Source: Bdellovibrio bacteriovorus HD100
GTDB lineage: Bacteria > Bdellovibrionota > Bdellovibrionia > Bdellovibrionales > Bdellovibrionaceae
Direction of reading: 5' to 3'
DNA length: 64,000 bases
Assembly: GCF_000196175.1 (NCBI RefSeq)
Contig: NC_005363.1
Span: 2,976,001-3,040,000, forward strand
A program made the translations under genes and the position numbers. The notes under the pieces were generated by a model, which made no database searches, was not told where the DNA came from, and was given only the letters and a program-made list of their open reading frames with translations. Every line of letters begins with the position of its first letter. Position 1 is the stretch's first letter. Of the stretch, positions 52,647 through 61,432 are shown piece by piece.

Positions 52647-54137
52647 CTATTCCGCTGTCACTTCAAATTCAGGCTTGTGGGTTTCCGGAGCCTTGAACAA
52701 ACAAATTTTATTTCCGCCCTTGTCGTTGATGTGAAGCAAAGCCTTCGTCGCGGATTCATCCAAGGATTTGGCGGAATCACACAGGGAAGGATACTCACTG
52801 ACACCTAGGCTGATGGACACCTTCATGCCGTTATCCATGAACGATGTGCCTTCAATGATCCGGCGCAGACGTTCTGCGCGCAAAGCCGCACCCTTTTTCG
52901 GGCAGTGCGGAAGAATCATCGCAAACTCATTCACCCCCGTACGGCAGGTGACGTCATTGGTTCGGCTGGTCTTAGTGATGATGGTTGCCACAGCTTTTAG
53001 CAACTCATCTCTCACCGCTTCACCCAAAGATGATTCAATCTCATAAAAATCATCCATCGAGATTTTAACAACGGACAAAGGCTGCTTCAGGCGGCGGGCG
53101 CGTGACACCTCATCGCCCAGAACTTTCTGGTAATAATTGCGGTTATAAACCTCAGTGACGAAGTCCTGCACTTCCAGGGAATCGACTTTCTTTTCCAGAG
53201 AAAAGTGCGAATAACAAAGCGATAAAAGCGTGAACTCTTCGTTCATGCGCGCAACTTCTTCAGCCGGCAGCTGGCCGGAATAAACAAACACACCTTCCAA
53301 AGCGTTGTGCGCATACAGCGGCAAAGCTTTCGGCGGGCTGAAGTGGAATGCTTCCACCAGCATTTCAGTAAAGCGCGGAGGCAACAGGCCAATGGCCATT
53401 TGCGAGCTCAGCTCTTTCATGTCGTTGGATTCCAACTGCACACCGACACCCTGAATATCAGAGCCCGGAATGCCACTGGCGTGAGTCGCCACAAAGGAAC
53501 GAACCGATGGCAGGAACTTGAAGAAGACACACAAACTGCCCGGCAGCTGATTCAGATATTTCTGGATCAGATCCTCTTTGCTTTGTGCGGAACGATATTC
53601 GCCGATACGGGTTGAAATGGAAACCGGCGGGGCTTTTTCAGCCTCGGCCTGTTTCATGCTTTTCACCGCCGCGGCGTGGACTTCTTCCATGCGCGATTCA
53701 GCTGATTTCAAATCATCAAACAGCTGTTCGTTCTGATAGGTCAGATATAGTTTTTCACAAGCACGGTCCACCGCCCACACCACACGGGATTCCAGGGCTG
53801 CGGCATCGTCCGAAATCACATCCACGAAACCGTGGCTGTTGTACTGAGCCAGAATGTCGAACTGGGAAATCGAGCTGACCGCAATAAAGCGGATCTCGTC
53901 GTTGATACCCTGAACGATGCTGACAAAATCACTCAGCGAACCCGCCAGGGCCGCTGTGGAAAACACCAGAATATGCGGGGCGCTCTCTTTCAGTCTTTGT
54001 TCCAGCGTCTCGGGATCCTGGAAGAAATAGGCATCATAGCCGGCTTGTGAAAGATACACTTTCGCCGACGCCCCCAGATCCACATCCGTGGTGAAAACAA
54101 AAACTGTAAACTGAGAACTGTAATCGCGAATGTTCAA
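52647..54137 (-). CDS. cdgA: CdgA-like protein: REC-like, GAF-like and degenerate GGDEF domains
   Basis: 496 residues. A receiver-like N-terminus (about 8-125) lacks the phospho-acceptor Asp (HILVFST). A coiled linker and a middle GAF-like region (185-310) lead to a GGDEF domain (325-485) whose active-site motif reads GVNEF (401-405), so diguanylate synthesis is unlikely. This matches my memory of CdgA (Bd3125 in B. bacteriovorus HD100), a pole-located c-di-GMP effector needed for fast prey invasion; the identity is from memory and unverified. It directly abuts the histidine kinase gene upstream. Confidence 0.82.
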   Translation of the reverse strand: MNIRDYSSQFTVFVFTTDVDLGASAKVYLSQAGYDAYFFQDPETLEQRLKESAPHILVFSTAALAGSLSDFVSIVQGINDEIRFIAVSSISQFDILAQYNSHGFVDVISDDAAALESRVVWAVDRACEKLYLTYQNEQLFDDLKSAESRMEEVHAAAVKSMKQAEAEKAPPVSISTRIGEYRSAQSKEDLIQKYLNQLPGSLCVFFKFLPSVRSFVATHASGIPGSDIQGVGVQLESNDMKELSSQMAIGLLPPRFTEMLVEAFHFSPPKALPLYAHNALEGVFVYSGQLPAEEVARMNEEFTLLSLCYSHFSLEKKVDSLEVQDFVTEVYNRNYYQKVLGDEVSRARRLKQPLSVVKISMDDFYEIESSLGEAVRDELLKAVATIITKTSRTNDVTCRTGVNEFAMILPHCPKKGAALRAERLRRIIEGTSFMDNGMKVSISLGVSEYPSLCDSAKSLDESATKALLHINDKGGNKICLFKAPETHKPEFEVTAE

Positions 54138-56390
54138 TTAAATCCTCTTTCCAGGGCGGCGAATTTCAACATGATATCCGTCGAGCTTGGATTCTTTTTT
54201 GGCAGCAGCCATTTTCGGCGGAACGATAAAATTCACCGGAGTCAGTTCATCATCCATATCAGCAAGGCTGGCACCGGCAGCAGGCTCGACCGGAATCGCG
54301 GTGCTGGTCACCGGTTCTGTCGCCGCAGCCACAACAGTTTCAGCGGAAGCTTCGGCTGCATCGGCCGCCACTAGAATTTCCTCTTCCACTTCAACTTCCT
54401 CCTCAGCCTCTTCACCCAGGAAACCGTCGATGAAGGTCAGTTCATCGCTGGCAGGCTGGGATTTCTTTTTCACCGTTTTCTTCACGATCTTTTTAACCAT
54501 CACTTGTTCTGCCGCAGCGACCGGTTCCGCTTTGGCGGGCACGACTTCAGGCAGCTCTTCCAGCAGGTTGTCGATGTTCACATCCAGTGGGGACGCCGCA
54601 GGCTCCGGCTGCACCGTGGTTGCCGCGACGAAATTCGCTTCGGCTTCGGCGCGCTCCGGGGATTCTTCTTTCAGGCGAGGCAGTTCTTTCATCACAATCA
54701 CTTCTTCCTCCTCCTGCTTTGGTGCCACCGGGGCCTTCATCACGGCAAGGCCCATGGTTTTCTTGAACAGGATCATCACTTTCGTGCCCTGCCCGCGCTG
54801 GGACTCGACTTTCACGTCGGCGTTGTGCTCTTTCAGAATTCCGAAGGCCACCGACAAACCCAGACCCATGTGATTCTGGAACGAGCGGGTTGTGAAGAAC
54901 GGATCAAAGATCTTTTCGATATTCGCAGGTTCGATGCCCTCACCACAGTCCTCGATGTCCAGATGAGTTCCGCTTTCGGATTCGTACAGGGAAACCTTGA
55001 TTTCCTTTTTCGCCATACGCTCCATGGCTTCCACCGAGTTGGTCATGATGTTCACCATCGCACGGGTCACCCCATCCACATCCAGATCTTTTGCGTGGGT
55101 GTCCTGAATGTCTTTGGTGATCTTCACACCTTTTTGTGCAAACAGCGTATCCAGCTGTTTCAGTGCACGCACCAGCGGGCCTTCAACACGCATGGCGTTT
55201 TTTTCTTTCACTTCTTCGCCAGCGTAGCCCAGAAGCTTGTCCAGCACGGAACGGGCCGCGCGGGTTTCGCGCAGAATGGAGTCCGTGCTTTGCACAACTT
55301 CACTTTCCGGAGATTTTGAAAGAATGACTTGAGAATAACCCAGGATGGAAGCCAGAGGTCCGCGCATCTCATGCGCCAGCGCTGAAGCCACACGCATCGA
55401 AGCATCCAGACGCTCTTTGTGAGCGACCTCCGGATCCTGTGCGATGACTTTTTCAACCACCGGAGCCGGAGCCGGTTTTGCCTTCGCTTCTGCCAGCTGG
55501 GTTTCCAAGGTTTCAATTTCTTTTTCTGCAGGTGAAATCACCCACAGGGCGGCGGCCGCCCCCACCAGCACCAGGCCCGCGCCCAGAAGCAGGAACTGCC
55601 ACCACAATCCGGTGCGCCCCTTCATCGCCTCTTTCAGCGGAGCGGAACTGAGCACATACAGATTGCTTTGCGGGATCATTTCAAACATGCCGTAAAGATC
55701 CTGACCGGAAGCAAGTTTGAAAACAGAACTGCCGTGGGAAGAACCGCTTTTTTGCGCTTCACGGAAGACAGGATCATCACGCATCACAGTGCCCAGGTAT
55801 TCAGGCACCGAGTGGCCCACCGTCAGGCCCGTGGCCGTCACAATTGAAAATGCACTCAACGAACCTTTTTGCGCGTCGATCAGGGACTGGAAGGTTTCCC
55901 CTGAGCCGATCAAAGCATAAGCGCGTGTGCCTTCCAAAAACACCAGCGCCACATAACGACCGCGCTGAGAATCCTGGAATGGCTTCACATAAAATCTCAT
56001 GTCGTTGCCGCGCGCACCGATGTTGCCAATGGCCGCTTTCACGAACTCTTTGTTCCAGTTGGCGGCTTTGGAATTTTCACGAACGGACAAAGCTTGCGGA
56101 TCCAGCTCGGACCCACGCACAGAGAACGCCGCCACCGCATAGTACGGCGACAAAGAGTTCCAGTTCATTTTTCCTTTTTGGAAGCTTTCAGAATTCAAAC
56201 CAGAAACAAGGCGCTGCAGGGATTTCAATTCCACCGTCAATGAATGGTTGATGGCCCCCAGCTGGGTGCGGGTCTGCGCTTCAACCCAACTCATTCGATC
56301 TCCATAGACAAAACTGTCCGTCCGCCACAAGACAGCGCTGATGAAAACAGCCGCCACCGCAATCAGAACGACGATGAGTTTAACTTTCAT
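54138..56390 (-). CDS. Membrane sensor histidine kinase with long acidic C-terminal tail
   Basis: 750 residues. Two membrane helices (about 5-22 and 258-280) flank a periplasmic sensor region. A HisKA domain carries ALAHEMRGPLASILGY, and the ATPase domain shows MVNIMTNSVEAM, DCGEGI and GLGLSVAFGIL. After the kinase core, about 185 residues of Ala/Glu/Val-rich, low-complexity sequence (EEEVEVEEEILV, VKKIVKKTVKKK) end in RRPGKRI. No receiver follows; the adjacent REC-like CdgA lacks the Asp, so the partner is unknown. Confidence 0.88.
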   Translation of the reverse strand: MKVKLIVVLIAVAAVFISAVLWRTDSFVYGDRMSWVEAQTRTQLGAINHSLTVELKSLQRLVSGLNSESFQKGKMNWNSLSPYYAVAAFSVRGSELDPQALSVRENSKAANWNKEFVKAAIGNIGARGNDMRFYVKPFQDSQRGRYVALVFLEGTRAYALIGSGETFQSLIDAQKGSLSAFSIVTATGLTVGHSVPEYLGTVMRDDPVFREAQKSGSSHGSSVFKLASGQDLYGMFEMIPQSNLYVLSSAPLKEAMKGRTGLWWQFLLLGAGLVLVGAAAALWVISPAEKEIETLETQLAEAKAKPAPAPVVEKVIAQDPEVAHKERLDASMRVASALAHEMRGPLASILGYSQVILSKSPESEVVQSTDSILRETRAARSVLDKLLGYAGEEVKEKNAMRVEGPLVRALKQLDTLFAQKGVKITKDIQDTHAKDLDVDGVTRAMVNIMTNSVEAMERMAKKEIKVSLYESESGTHLDIEDCGEGIEPANIEKIFDPFFTTRSFQNHMGLGLSVAFGILKEHNADVKVESQRGQGTKVMILFKKTMGLAVMKAPVAPKQEEEEVIVMKELPRLKEESPERAEAEANFVAATTVQPEPAASPLDVNIDNLLEELPEVVPAKAEPVAAAEQVMVKKIVKKTVKKKSQPASDELTFIDGFLGEEAEEEVEVEEEILVAADAAEASAETVVAAATEPVTSTAIPVEPAAGASLADMDDELTPVNFIVPPKMAAAKKESKLDGYHVEIRRPGKRI

Positions 56391-56529
56391 TGAGGCAGTT
56401 CCTTCCTGTAACTTCTCCGCGCTCTTCCAAGAGCGAGATACCTTTGATTTTATTGTAGTTTTAGAAACTGGTAAGAATCAAGCAAGAGTCCTTTGCAAAT
56501 GCCACTAAAAGGGGTAGAAGATCCCCACT

Positions 56530-58143
56530 ATGAGTACTCACCGCTGCGACATTTTGATTATCGGCTCTGGCACTGCTGGCTTGGCTTTGGCTCTGAAGCT
56601 TTCGGAAAATGGAAAAGTGATCGTGCTGGCCAAAGAAAGCGCCGGCGGGACGAACTCGGCCATGGCTCAAGGTGGAATTTCCGCGGTGATGTCGGAAGAG
56701 GACAGCTTCGAGGCTCATCTGCAGGACACTTTGACCGCCGGAGCCGGCCTCTGCAAAGAAACTGTCGTTCGCAATTACGTAGAGCAAGCCCCTGATCGCA
56801 TTAAAGATTTAACAAACTGGGGCGTTCATTTCGACGTCCGCAGACGTGGCTCTGAAGAAACCAACGAAGTGGATTTGACGCGCGAGGGCGGACACAGCAA
56901 AAGACGCATTCTTCACTTCGAGGACCAAACCGGTTTAGAGATCCATCGCACTTTATTGGCGCGAGTTCGCGAAAATCCGAACATCACCCTGATGGAAAAG
57001 TATTACGCCATCGACCTGATCGTGAACAAAGAAGTCGACCCTGCGGACATGGATCCGGTGACCTGCATAGGCTGTTACGCCCTTAGCAAGGACACCGGAG
57101 AGGTGCATACTTTTATAGCAAAAAACACCGCCCTAGCCACAGGGGGTGCGGGTAAGGTTTATCTTTACACTTCCAACTGGGGTGGCGCGACCGGTGACGG
57201 CATCGCGATGGCCTACCGAGTGGGCGCCCGCATCGCCAATCTGGAATTCATGCAGTTCCACCCGACGTGCCTGTTCCACCGCGAATCCCGCAACTTCCTG
57301 ATTTCTGAAGCTCTGCGTGGCGAAGGTGGCGAGTTGATCGACAGCAAGGGCAACGCCTTCATGCGCAAGTATCACGAGCTGGGCTCGCTGGCTCCGCGTG
57401 ATGTGGTGGCTCGTTCGATTGACAACGAAATGAAGAAAACCGGGGCCGAGTGCGTGTATCTGGACATGACCAAACTGGATCGTGAATTCCTTAAGCAGCG
57501 CTTCCCGACTATTTTCAACAAGTGTTTGGAATTTGGCATCGACATGAGCACACAGCCGATCCCGGTGGTGCCGGCCGCGCACTACCTGTGCGGCGGAGTT
57601 TTGACAGATGTTTCAGGGCGCACGGACATCACCGGTCTGTGGGCCATTGGCGAAACCGCCTGCACCGGTCTGCACGGCGCCAACCGTCTGGCCAGCAACT
57701 CTTTGCTGGAATGCCTGACCACGGCTCACAACTGCGCTGAGGAAATCAAAAAGCACTGGGACAGTTACAAGCTGACCGACAAAGAACCCAAAGCCTGGAC
57801 TCATCCTCAGGAATCCAATGATGACGAGATGATCGTGATCAACCACATGTGGGACGAAATCCGCCGTCTGATGTGGAACTATATGGGGATTGTCCGCTCT
57901 AACAAACGTCTGGAACGCGCGCAGCACCGTCTGAAAAACATTCTTTCAGAGACCAAAGAATATTATTCGAACATGAAGATCCACCCGGACATTCTGGAGC
58001 TTCGTAACATCGCGATCGTAGCGGATCTGTCAGTGGAATGCGCTTTGCGCAGACATGAGTCCAGAGGCATCCATTACAATCTCGACTATCCGGAAAAGAG
58101 CAAGACCGCCCAGGATACAATCGTGGTTCGAGGCCTGAATTGA
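56530..58143 (+). CDS. nadB: L-aspartate oxidase
   Basis: 537 residues, FAD-dependent: ILIIGSGTAGLALALKL binds ADP of FAD, SAMAQGGISAVM is the substrate loop, then GGHSKRRILHFEDQTG and the active-site arginine region HYLCGGVLTDVSGRTD. It oxidises aspartate to iminoaspartate for NAD synthesis with NadA. The capping domain and C-terminal helices are complete. nadA and nadC are not in the window. Confidence 0.96.
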   Translation: MSTHRCDILIIGSGTAGLALALKLSENGKVIVLAKESAGGTNSAMAQGGISAVMSEEDSFEAHLQDTLTAGAGLCKETVVRNYVEQAPDRIKDLTNWGVHFDVRRRGSEETNEVDLTREGGHSKRRILHFEDQTGLEIHRTLLARVRENPNITLMEKYYAIDLIVNKEVDPADMDPVTCIGCYALSKDTGEVHTFIAKNTALATGGAGKVYLYTSNWGGATGDGIAMAYRVGARIANLEFMQFHPTCLFHRESRNFLISEALRGEGGELIDSKGNAFMRKYHELGSLAPRDVVARSIDNEMKKTGAECVYLDMTKLDREFLKQRFPTIFNKCLEFGIDMSTQPIPVVPAAHYLCGGVLTDVSGRTDITGLWAIGETACTGLHGANRLASNSLLECLTTAHNCAEEIKKHWDSYKLTDKEPKAWTHPQESNDDEMIVINHMWDEIRRLMWNYMGIVRSNKRLERAQHRLKNILSETKEYYSNMKIHPDILELRNIAIVADLSVECALRRHESRGIHYNLDYPEKSKTAQDTIVVRGLN

Positions 58144-58182
58144 CTTGCCCGTCCGGGGCGAGTCACGGCAAGCTAAGACAGT

Positions 58183-59034
58183 ATGTACAAACGATCTGAA
58201 GGCTTCTTTAAGGGCTACCAAGACATCAATCTTTTCTTCCAGATTTGGGACAATCCCGAAGCCCGCGGCACCGTGATCATCACGCACGGCCATGGCGAAC
58301 ATTCGGAATCCTATCACCGACTGATCAAAGCTTTTGAAAACGACAAATGGAGTTTTTACGGCTGGGATCTGCGTGGTCACGGTCGTTCGGACGGACGCCG
58401 CGGTTACGTTGCGGAATTTGACGATTACTGCAAGGACTACAAAATCTTCCTCGACATGGTTATGAAAGAGGAAAAGGTCAAAAAAGGTCCGGTGATTTTG
58501 TACTGTCATTCCATGGGTGGCTTGATTCAGCTGAAAACCCTGCTGCAAAATTCCGATATCGACTGCACCGCGATGGTGATCAGCGCTCCGCTGCTGGGCC
58601 TGACAGTTCCGGTTCCGGCGTTCAAAGCCAAAGGTGCTGGCATTCTGAACAAACTTCTGCCGCAGATCACGATGGGGAATGAACTTTCCAACGACATGCT
58701 GACACGCGATCCGGATGTGATTCGTGAATACGAACAGGATGCTCTTCGCCACACGCGTGTGTCTCCGGGTGCATTCCTTGGGTTCCTGGATTCTTTTGAA
58801 TTCGTCAACCCTCGTGCCAATCAGCTAAAGAAACCGGCCCTGGTGATTGTGTCTGACGCCGATCCGGTGATCAGCACGTCCGCTGCGAAAGCGTTGTACG
58901 AACATCTTGGGACCACTCAAAAAGAGCTTTACGTCTATCCGGGCGGCAAGCATGAATTGATCAACGATACGATCCGCCAGACCGTGTATGCGGATATCAA
59001 AAAGTTCCTCGACGGTTTTTTGGAGTCTAAGTAA
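58183..59034 (+). CDS. Alpha/beta hydrolase, monoacylglycerol-lipase-like
   Basis: 283 residues of the Hydrolase_4 group. Oxyanion loop THGHGEHSESY, nucleophile elbow CHSMGG with Ser near 111, acidic residue in VSDADPVIS, and His in GGKHELIND. Such enzymes cleave monoglycerides or lysophospholipids. It overlaps the following lipoprotein gene by one base (TAATG), so the two are coupled. Confidence 0.9.
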   Translation: MYKRSEGFFKGYQDINLFFQIWDNPEARGTVIITHGHGEHSESYHRLIKAFENDKWSFYGWDLRGHGRSDGRRGYVAEFDDYCKDYKIFLDMVMKEEKVKKGPVILYCHSMGGLIQLKTLLQNSDIDCTAMVISAPLLGLTVPVPAFKAKGAGILNKLLPQITMGNELSNDMLTRDPDVIREYEQDALRHTRVSPGAFLGFLDSFEFVNPRANQLKKPALVIVSDADPVISTSAAKALYEHLGTTQKELYVYPGGKHELINDTIRQTVYADIKKFLDGFLESK

Positions 59035-59630
59035 TGAGATATATTCTGGCCTTGGCCACTGTCACAATCCTGTCCGCCTGCGCTTCCACTTATGAAGTGA
59101 CCCCGTCCGGTCGCACCCTGCGCACGTCTGACGAATACATGCAAGTTCTGGAAGACAACTCGGACAAACTTCGCACCTACAACGGCTTTTACAATGTGCT
59201 GGATGTCGAAGGCATTCAGCTGAATTCCAAAGTCGCGGCAGCCCAGCTGGATCAGAGCATGCGCCTGTATCAGTGGACGGAAGAAAAATACGCAGAAGAA
59301 AAAGCGAAGTTTGAACAGCGTCTTTCCAAGCAGTCTGAATTCTTTGTGACCTTCTTTACACCAGAAAGAAAGAACGACGATCTGTACAAAGCTGACACTG
59401 TGTGGAGAATCTTCCTGGATGTGGACGGCCGCCGCTTCGAAGGCAAAGCCACAAGAATCAAACTGCCGCTGGCTGAAATCCAGGGTCTGTACCCGATTCA
59501 CAACCGCTTCTCGACCCCTTACACCTTCACGTTCCCGGTCCCGATGATTTCCATCGAGGGCAAGGACCAGAAGCTGACCATCACCGGCCCGGTGGGCTCA
59601 GGAACTTTAAGCTACAAATCTTCAAAATAA
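59034..59630 (+). CDS. Lipoprotein of unknown function after the hydrolase
   Basis: 198 residues; lipobox LSAC with Cys near 16. The mature part has a helical region (RLYQWTEEKYAEEKAKFEQR) and a beta-rich C-terminal half with a SIEGKDQKLTITGPVGSGTL end. Family not recognised. It is translationally coupled to the lipase-like gene, and the terminator at 59631 follows at once. Confidence 0.78.
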   Translation: MRYILALATVTILSACASTYEVTPSGRTLRTSDEYMQVLEDNSDKLRTYNGFYNVLDVEGIQLNSKVAAAQLDQSMRLYQWTEEKYAEEKAKFEQRLSKQSEFFVTFFTPERKNDDLYKADTVWRIFLDVDGRRFEGKATRIKLPLAEIQGLYPIHNRFSTPYTFTFPVPMISIEGKDQKLTITGPVGSGTLSYKSSK

Positions 59631-59659
59631 AAAAAGCCCGCTGTGAAAGCGGGCTTTTT
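59631..59659. terminator. Bidirectional terminator between the lipoprotein and the SDR gene
   Basis: Perfect 12-base-pair stem AAAAAGCCCGCT (59631-59642) and AGCGGGCTTTTT (59648-59659), five-base loop. It serves both convergent genes. Confidence 0.92.
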
Positions 59660-59663
59660 AGTT

Positions 59664-60440
59664 TTAAGAGCGCTTGAACCGGCGCATGACTTCCATTTCA
59701 AACAGGGGCTTCGCAAGTTTTGCGATCTTCAAGCCCACCCCCGTCAAGCCCGATGGTTCCACCACTTCCAGATCATGCAACACAGCTTCGCGGATGACTT
59801 CGGCATACTTGCCCGGAGTCATTGATTCCGACGGAATCACAAAGTTTTTGGAATACAGAGTTTCGATTTCATCAAACATGCGGGTTTTGATTCCCGGAGT
59901 GATCAGCAGCAATGTACTGACGCCGGTGTCTTTCAGCTCCAGTCGGATGCAGTTGGTGAAAGCCATCACTGCCGCCTTGGATGCCGCGTAGGTCGATGCG
60001 CACGGGAAATTCATGTACGCCGAAACGCTGGAGTTATTGATGATCTTTCCGCGCTTTCTTTTCAGCATGCCCGGCAGCACCCCTTGAGTCAGGTGCACCA
60101 GAGCGTTCACGTTCACCTGCAGCATTTTATAAACATCATCGATGGGTTGCTCTTCAATCAGACCCCCGGTCAATACACCGGCGTTGTTGAACAGAATATC
60201 CACGGGCACATCTTTGATCTGTTCCAGCAGGTGTTCAACACCTTCACGGGTCGACAGGTCTGCTTCCCAGATGTTCACGGACTTGGCGCCCAGGGATTCA
60301 AACTCTTTGATCACTTCGTCGTCTTTTTTTCTGAGCACCAAATGCAGGTTGGCTTTGTCTTCAGCACAGATTTTCGCAAAAGCACGGCCGATTCCACGAC
60401 TGGCTCCGGTGATCAGGACATGACGGTTGGTGATTTCCAT
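59664..60440 (-). CDS. Short-chain dehydrogenase/reductase
   Basis: 258 residues: NAD(P) loop TGASRGIG, NNAGV, catalytic Ser in NNSSVSAYM and YAASK, all in place. The C-terminal about 45 residues (VGLKIAKLAKPLFEMEVMRR) resemble lipid-metabolising SDRs with a hydrophobic, membrane-associating tail. The substrate is unknown. It lies six bases after the RNase HI gene. Confidence 0.92.
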   Translation of the reverse strand: MEITNRHVLITGASRGIGRAFAKICAEDKANLHLVLRKKDDEVIKEFESLGAKSVNIWEADLSTREGVEHLLEQIKDVPVDILFNNAGVLTGGLIEEQPIDDVYKMLQVNVNALVHLTQGVLPGMLKRKRGKIINNSSVSAYMNFPCASTYAASKAAVMAFTNCIRLELKDTGVSTLLLITPGIKTRMFDEIETLYSKNFVIPSESMTPGKYAEVIREAVLHDLEVVEPSGLTGVGLKIAKLAKPLFEMEVMRRFKRS

Positions 60441-60446
60441 AAGTGC

Positions 60447-61211
60447 TTATCCTTCCTTGATAACTGTGCTGGGGCTTAAACCCCAGGACTTCAGAATCTC
60501 GATTTCTTCAGCGGCCGAGGTGGCTTTTTTGAATTTCGCCCCGGACTGACCGCTTACTCGCTTCTGACACGCAGGCCAGGTGCGGTGACGATAAACCAAG
60601 CCCCCCAGATTGCTCAGATAACTAAAGGCTTCTTTCTTCTTTTCACCAGGGCCCTTCATTTCTGGAAGGCTGGTGTCAGCAGGAACCTGTAAAAGATCAT
60701 ACGGATACTGATCCAGGCTGCCAGAGTACAAAGACACATAGTCGTTTTTGGAAAACGCCACGGCAATGCGGTCGCAACGCTCATTCCCCGGGATTCCCAC
60801 GTGACCGCGGGAATAGTGCCATTCAATCTTGCCCTGAGTTCCGCGGGCGGCAACAACATGGGACAGATCTTCCCAGATATCCTGATTGGAAACTTCGCCG
60901 CCTTCGGCTGTTTTCCAGCCGCGACGACGCCACCCGTGGACCCACTGGGTGATCCCACGGATCAGATAGGTGGAGTCCGTATAAAAACGCACTGGCACCT
61001 TCATGTGGGCAACGGCTTTTAAAGCCTCAAGGGCGGCTGTCATCTCCATGCGGTTGTTGGTGGTGGATTTTTCACCATCCCCCAGCTCCTGCACCTGATT
61101 GTCAGGGTAAAGAATCACACTGCCCCAGCCCCCAGGGCCGGGATTGCCGGAGCAAGCTCCGTCGGAATAAATCATGATATGATCGCGAGTATTTGTAGAC
61201 ACGCCCAACAT
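60447..61211 (-). CDS. rnhA: Ribonuclease HI with C-terminal hybrid-binding (viroplasmin-like) domain
   Basis: About 254 residues. The RNase HI core (about 12-155) has all four acidic residues: IMIYSDGACSGNPGPGGWG, NNRMEMTAALEAL, YTDSTYLIRG, GNERCDRIA. After a linker, residues about 195-240 (YLSNLGGLVYRHRTWPAC, then SGAKFKKATSAAEE) resemble the RNA/DNA hybrid-binding domain, which in other RNases H1 lies at the N-terminus; here the order is reversed. Start uncertain: ATG at 61211, TTG at 61238 or ATG at 61175. It cleaves RNA in RNA/DNA hybrids. Confidence 0.88.
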   Translation of the reverse strand: MLGVSTNTRDHIMIYSDGACSGNPGPGGWGSVILYPDNQVQELGDGEKSTTNNRMEMTAALEALKAVAHMKVPVRFYTDSTYLIRGITQWVHGWRRRGWKTAEGGEVSNQDIWEDLSHVVAARGTQGKIEWHYSRGHVGIPGNERCDRIAVAFSKNDYVSLYSGSLDQYPYDLLQVPADTSLPEMKGPGEKKKEAFSYLSNLGGLVYRHRTWPACQKRVSGQSGAKFKKATSAAEEIEILKSWGLSPSTVIKEG

Positions 61212-61432
61212 CCTTACGAGCCGGGGCTTTTCTGTCAATGCCCTGTGCGTAGTTGGCGTAGGAATTAAAGCCGCCTTGATTCATTCCGGCGCCCCCTACA
61301 GTCCCGTTCGCCCTAAGCGTTCGCACAGAAGTTCGAGACGCTTTGTCTTAGGACCCCTGTATTTTTTTGAGACAAGGTCTCCCCTGATATTCCACAATGA
61401 GTAGAATAATAGTCAGATATCCGGGGGGATGT

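Noticed and set aside
54187-54873. A 228-residue Ser/Ala-rich plus-strand frame
   Set aside because: It is the mirror of the low-complexity tail of the histidine kinase, not a gene.
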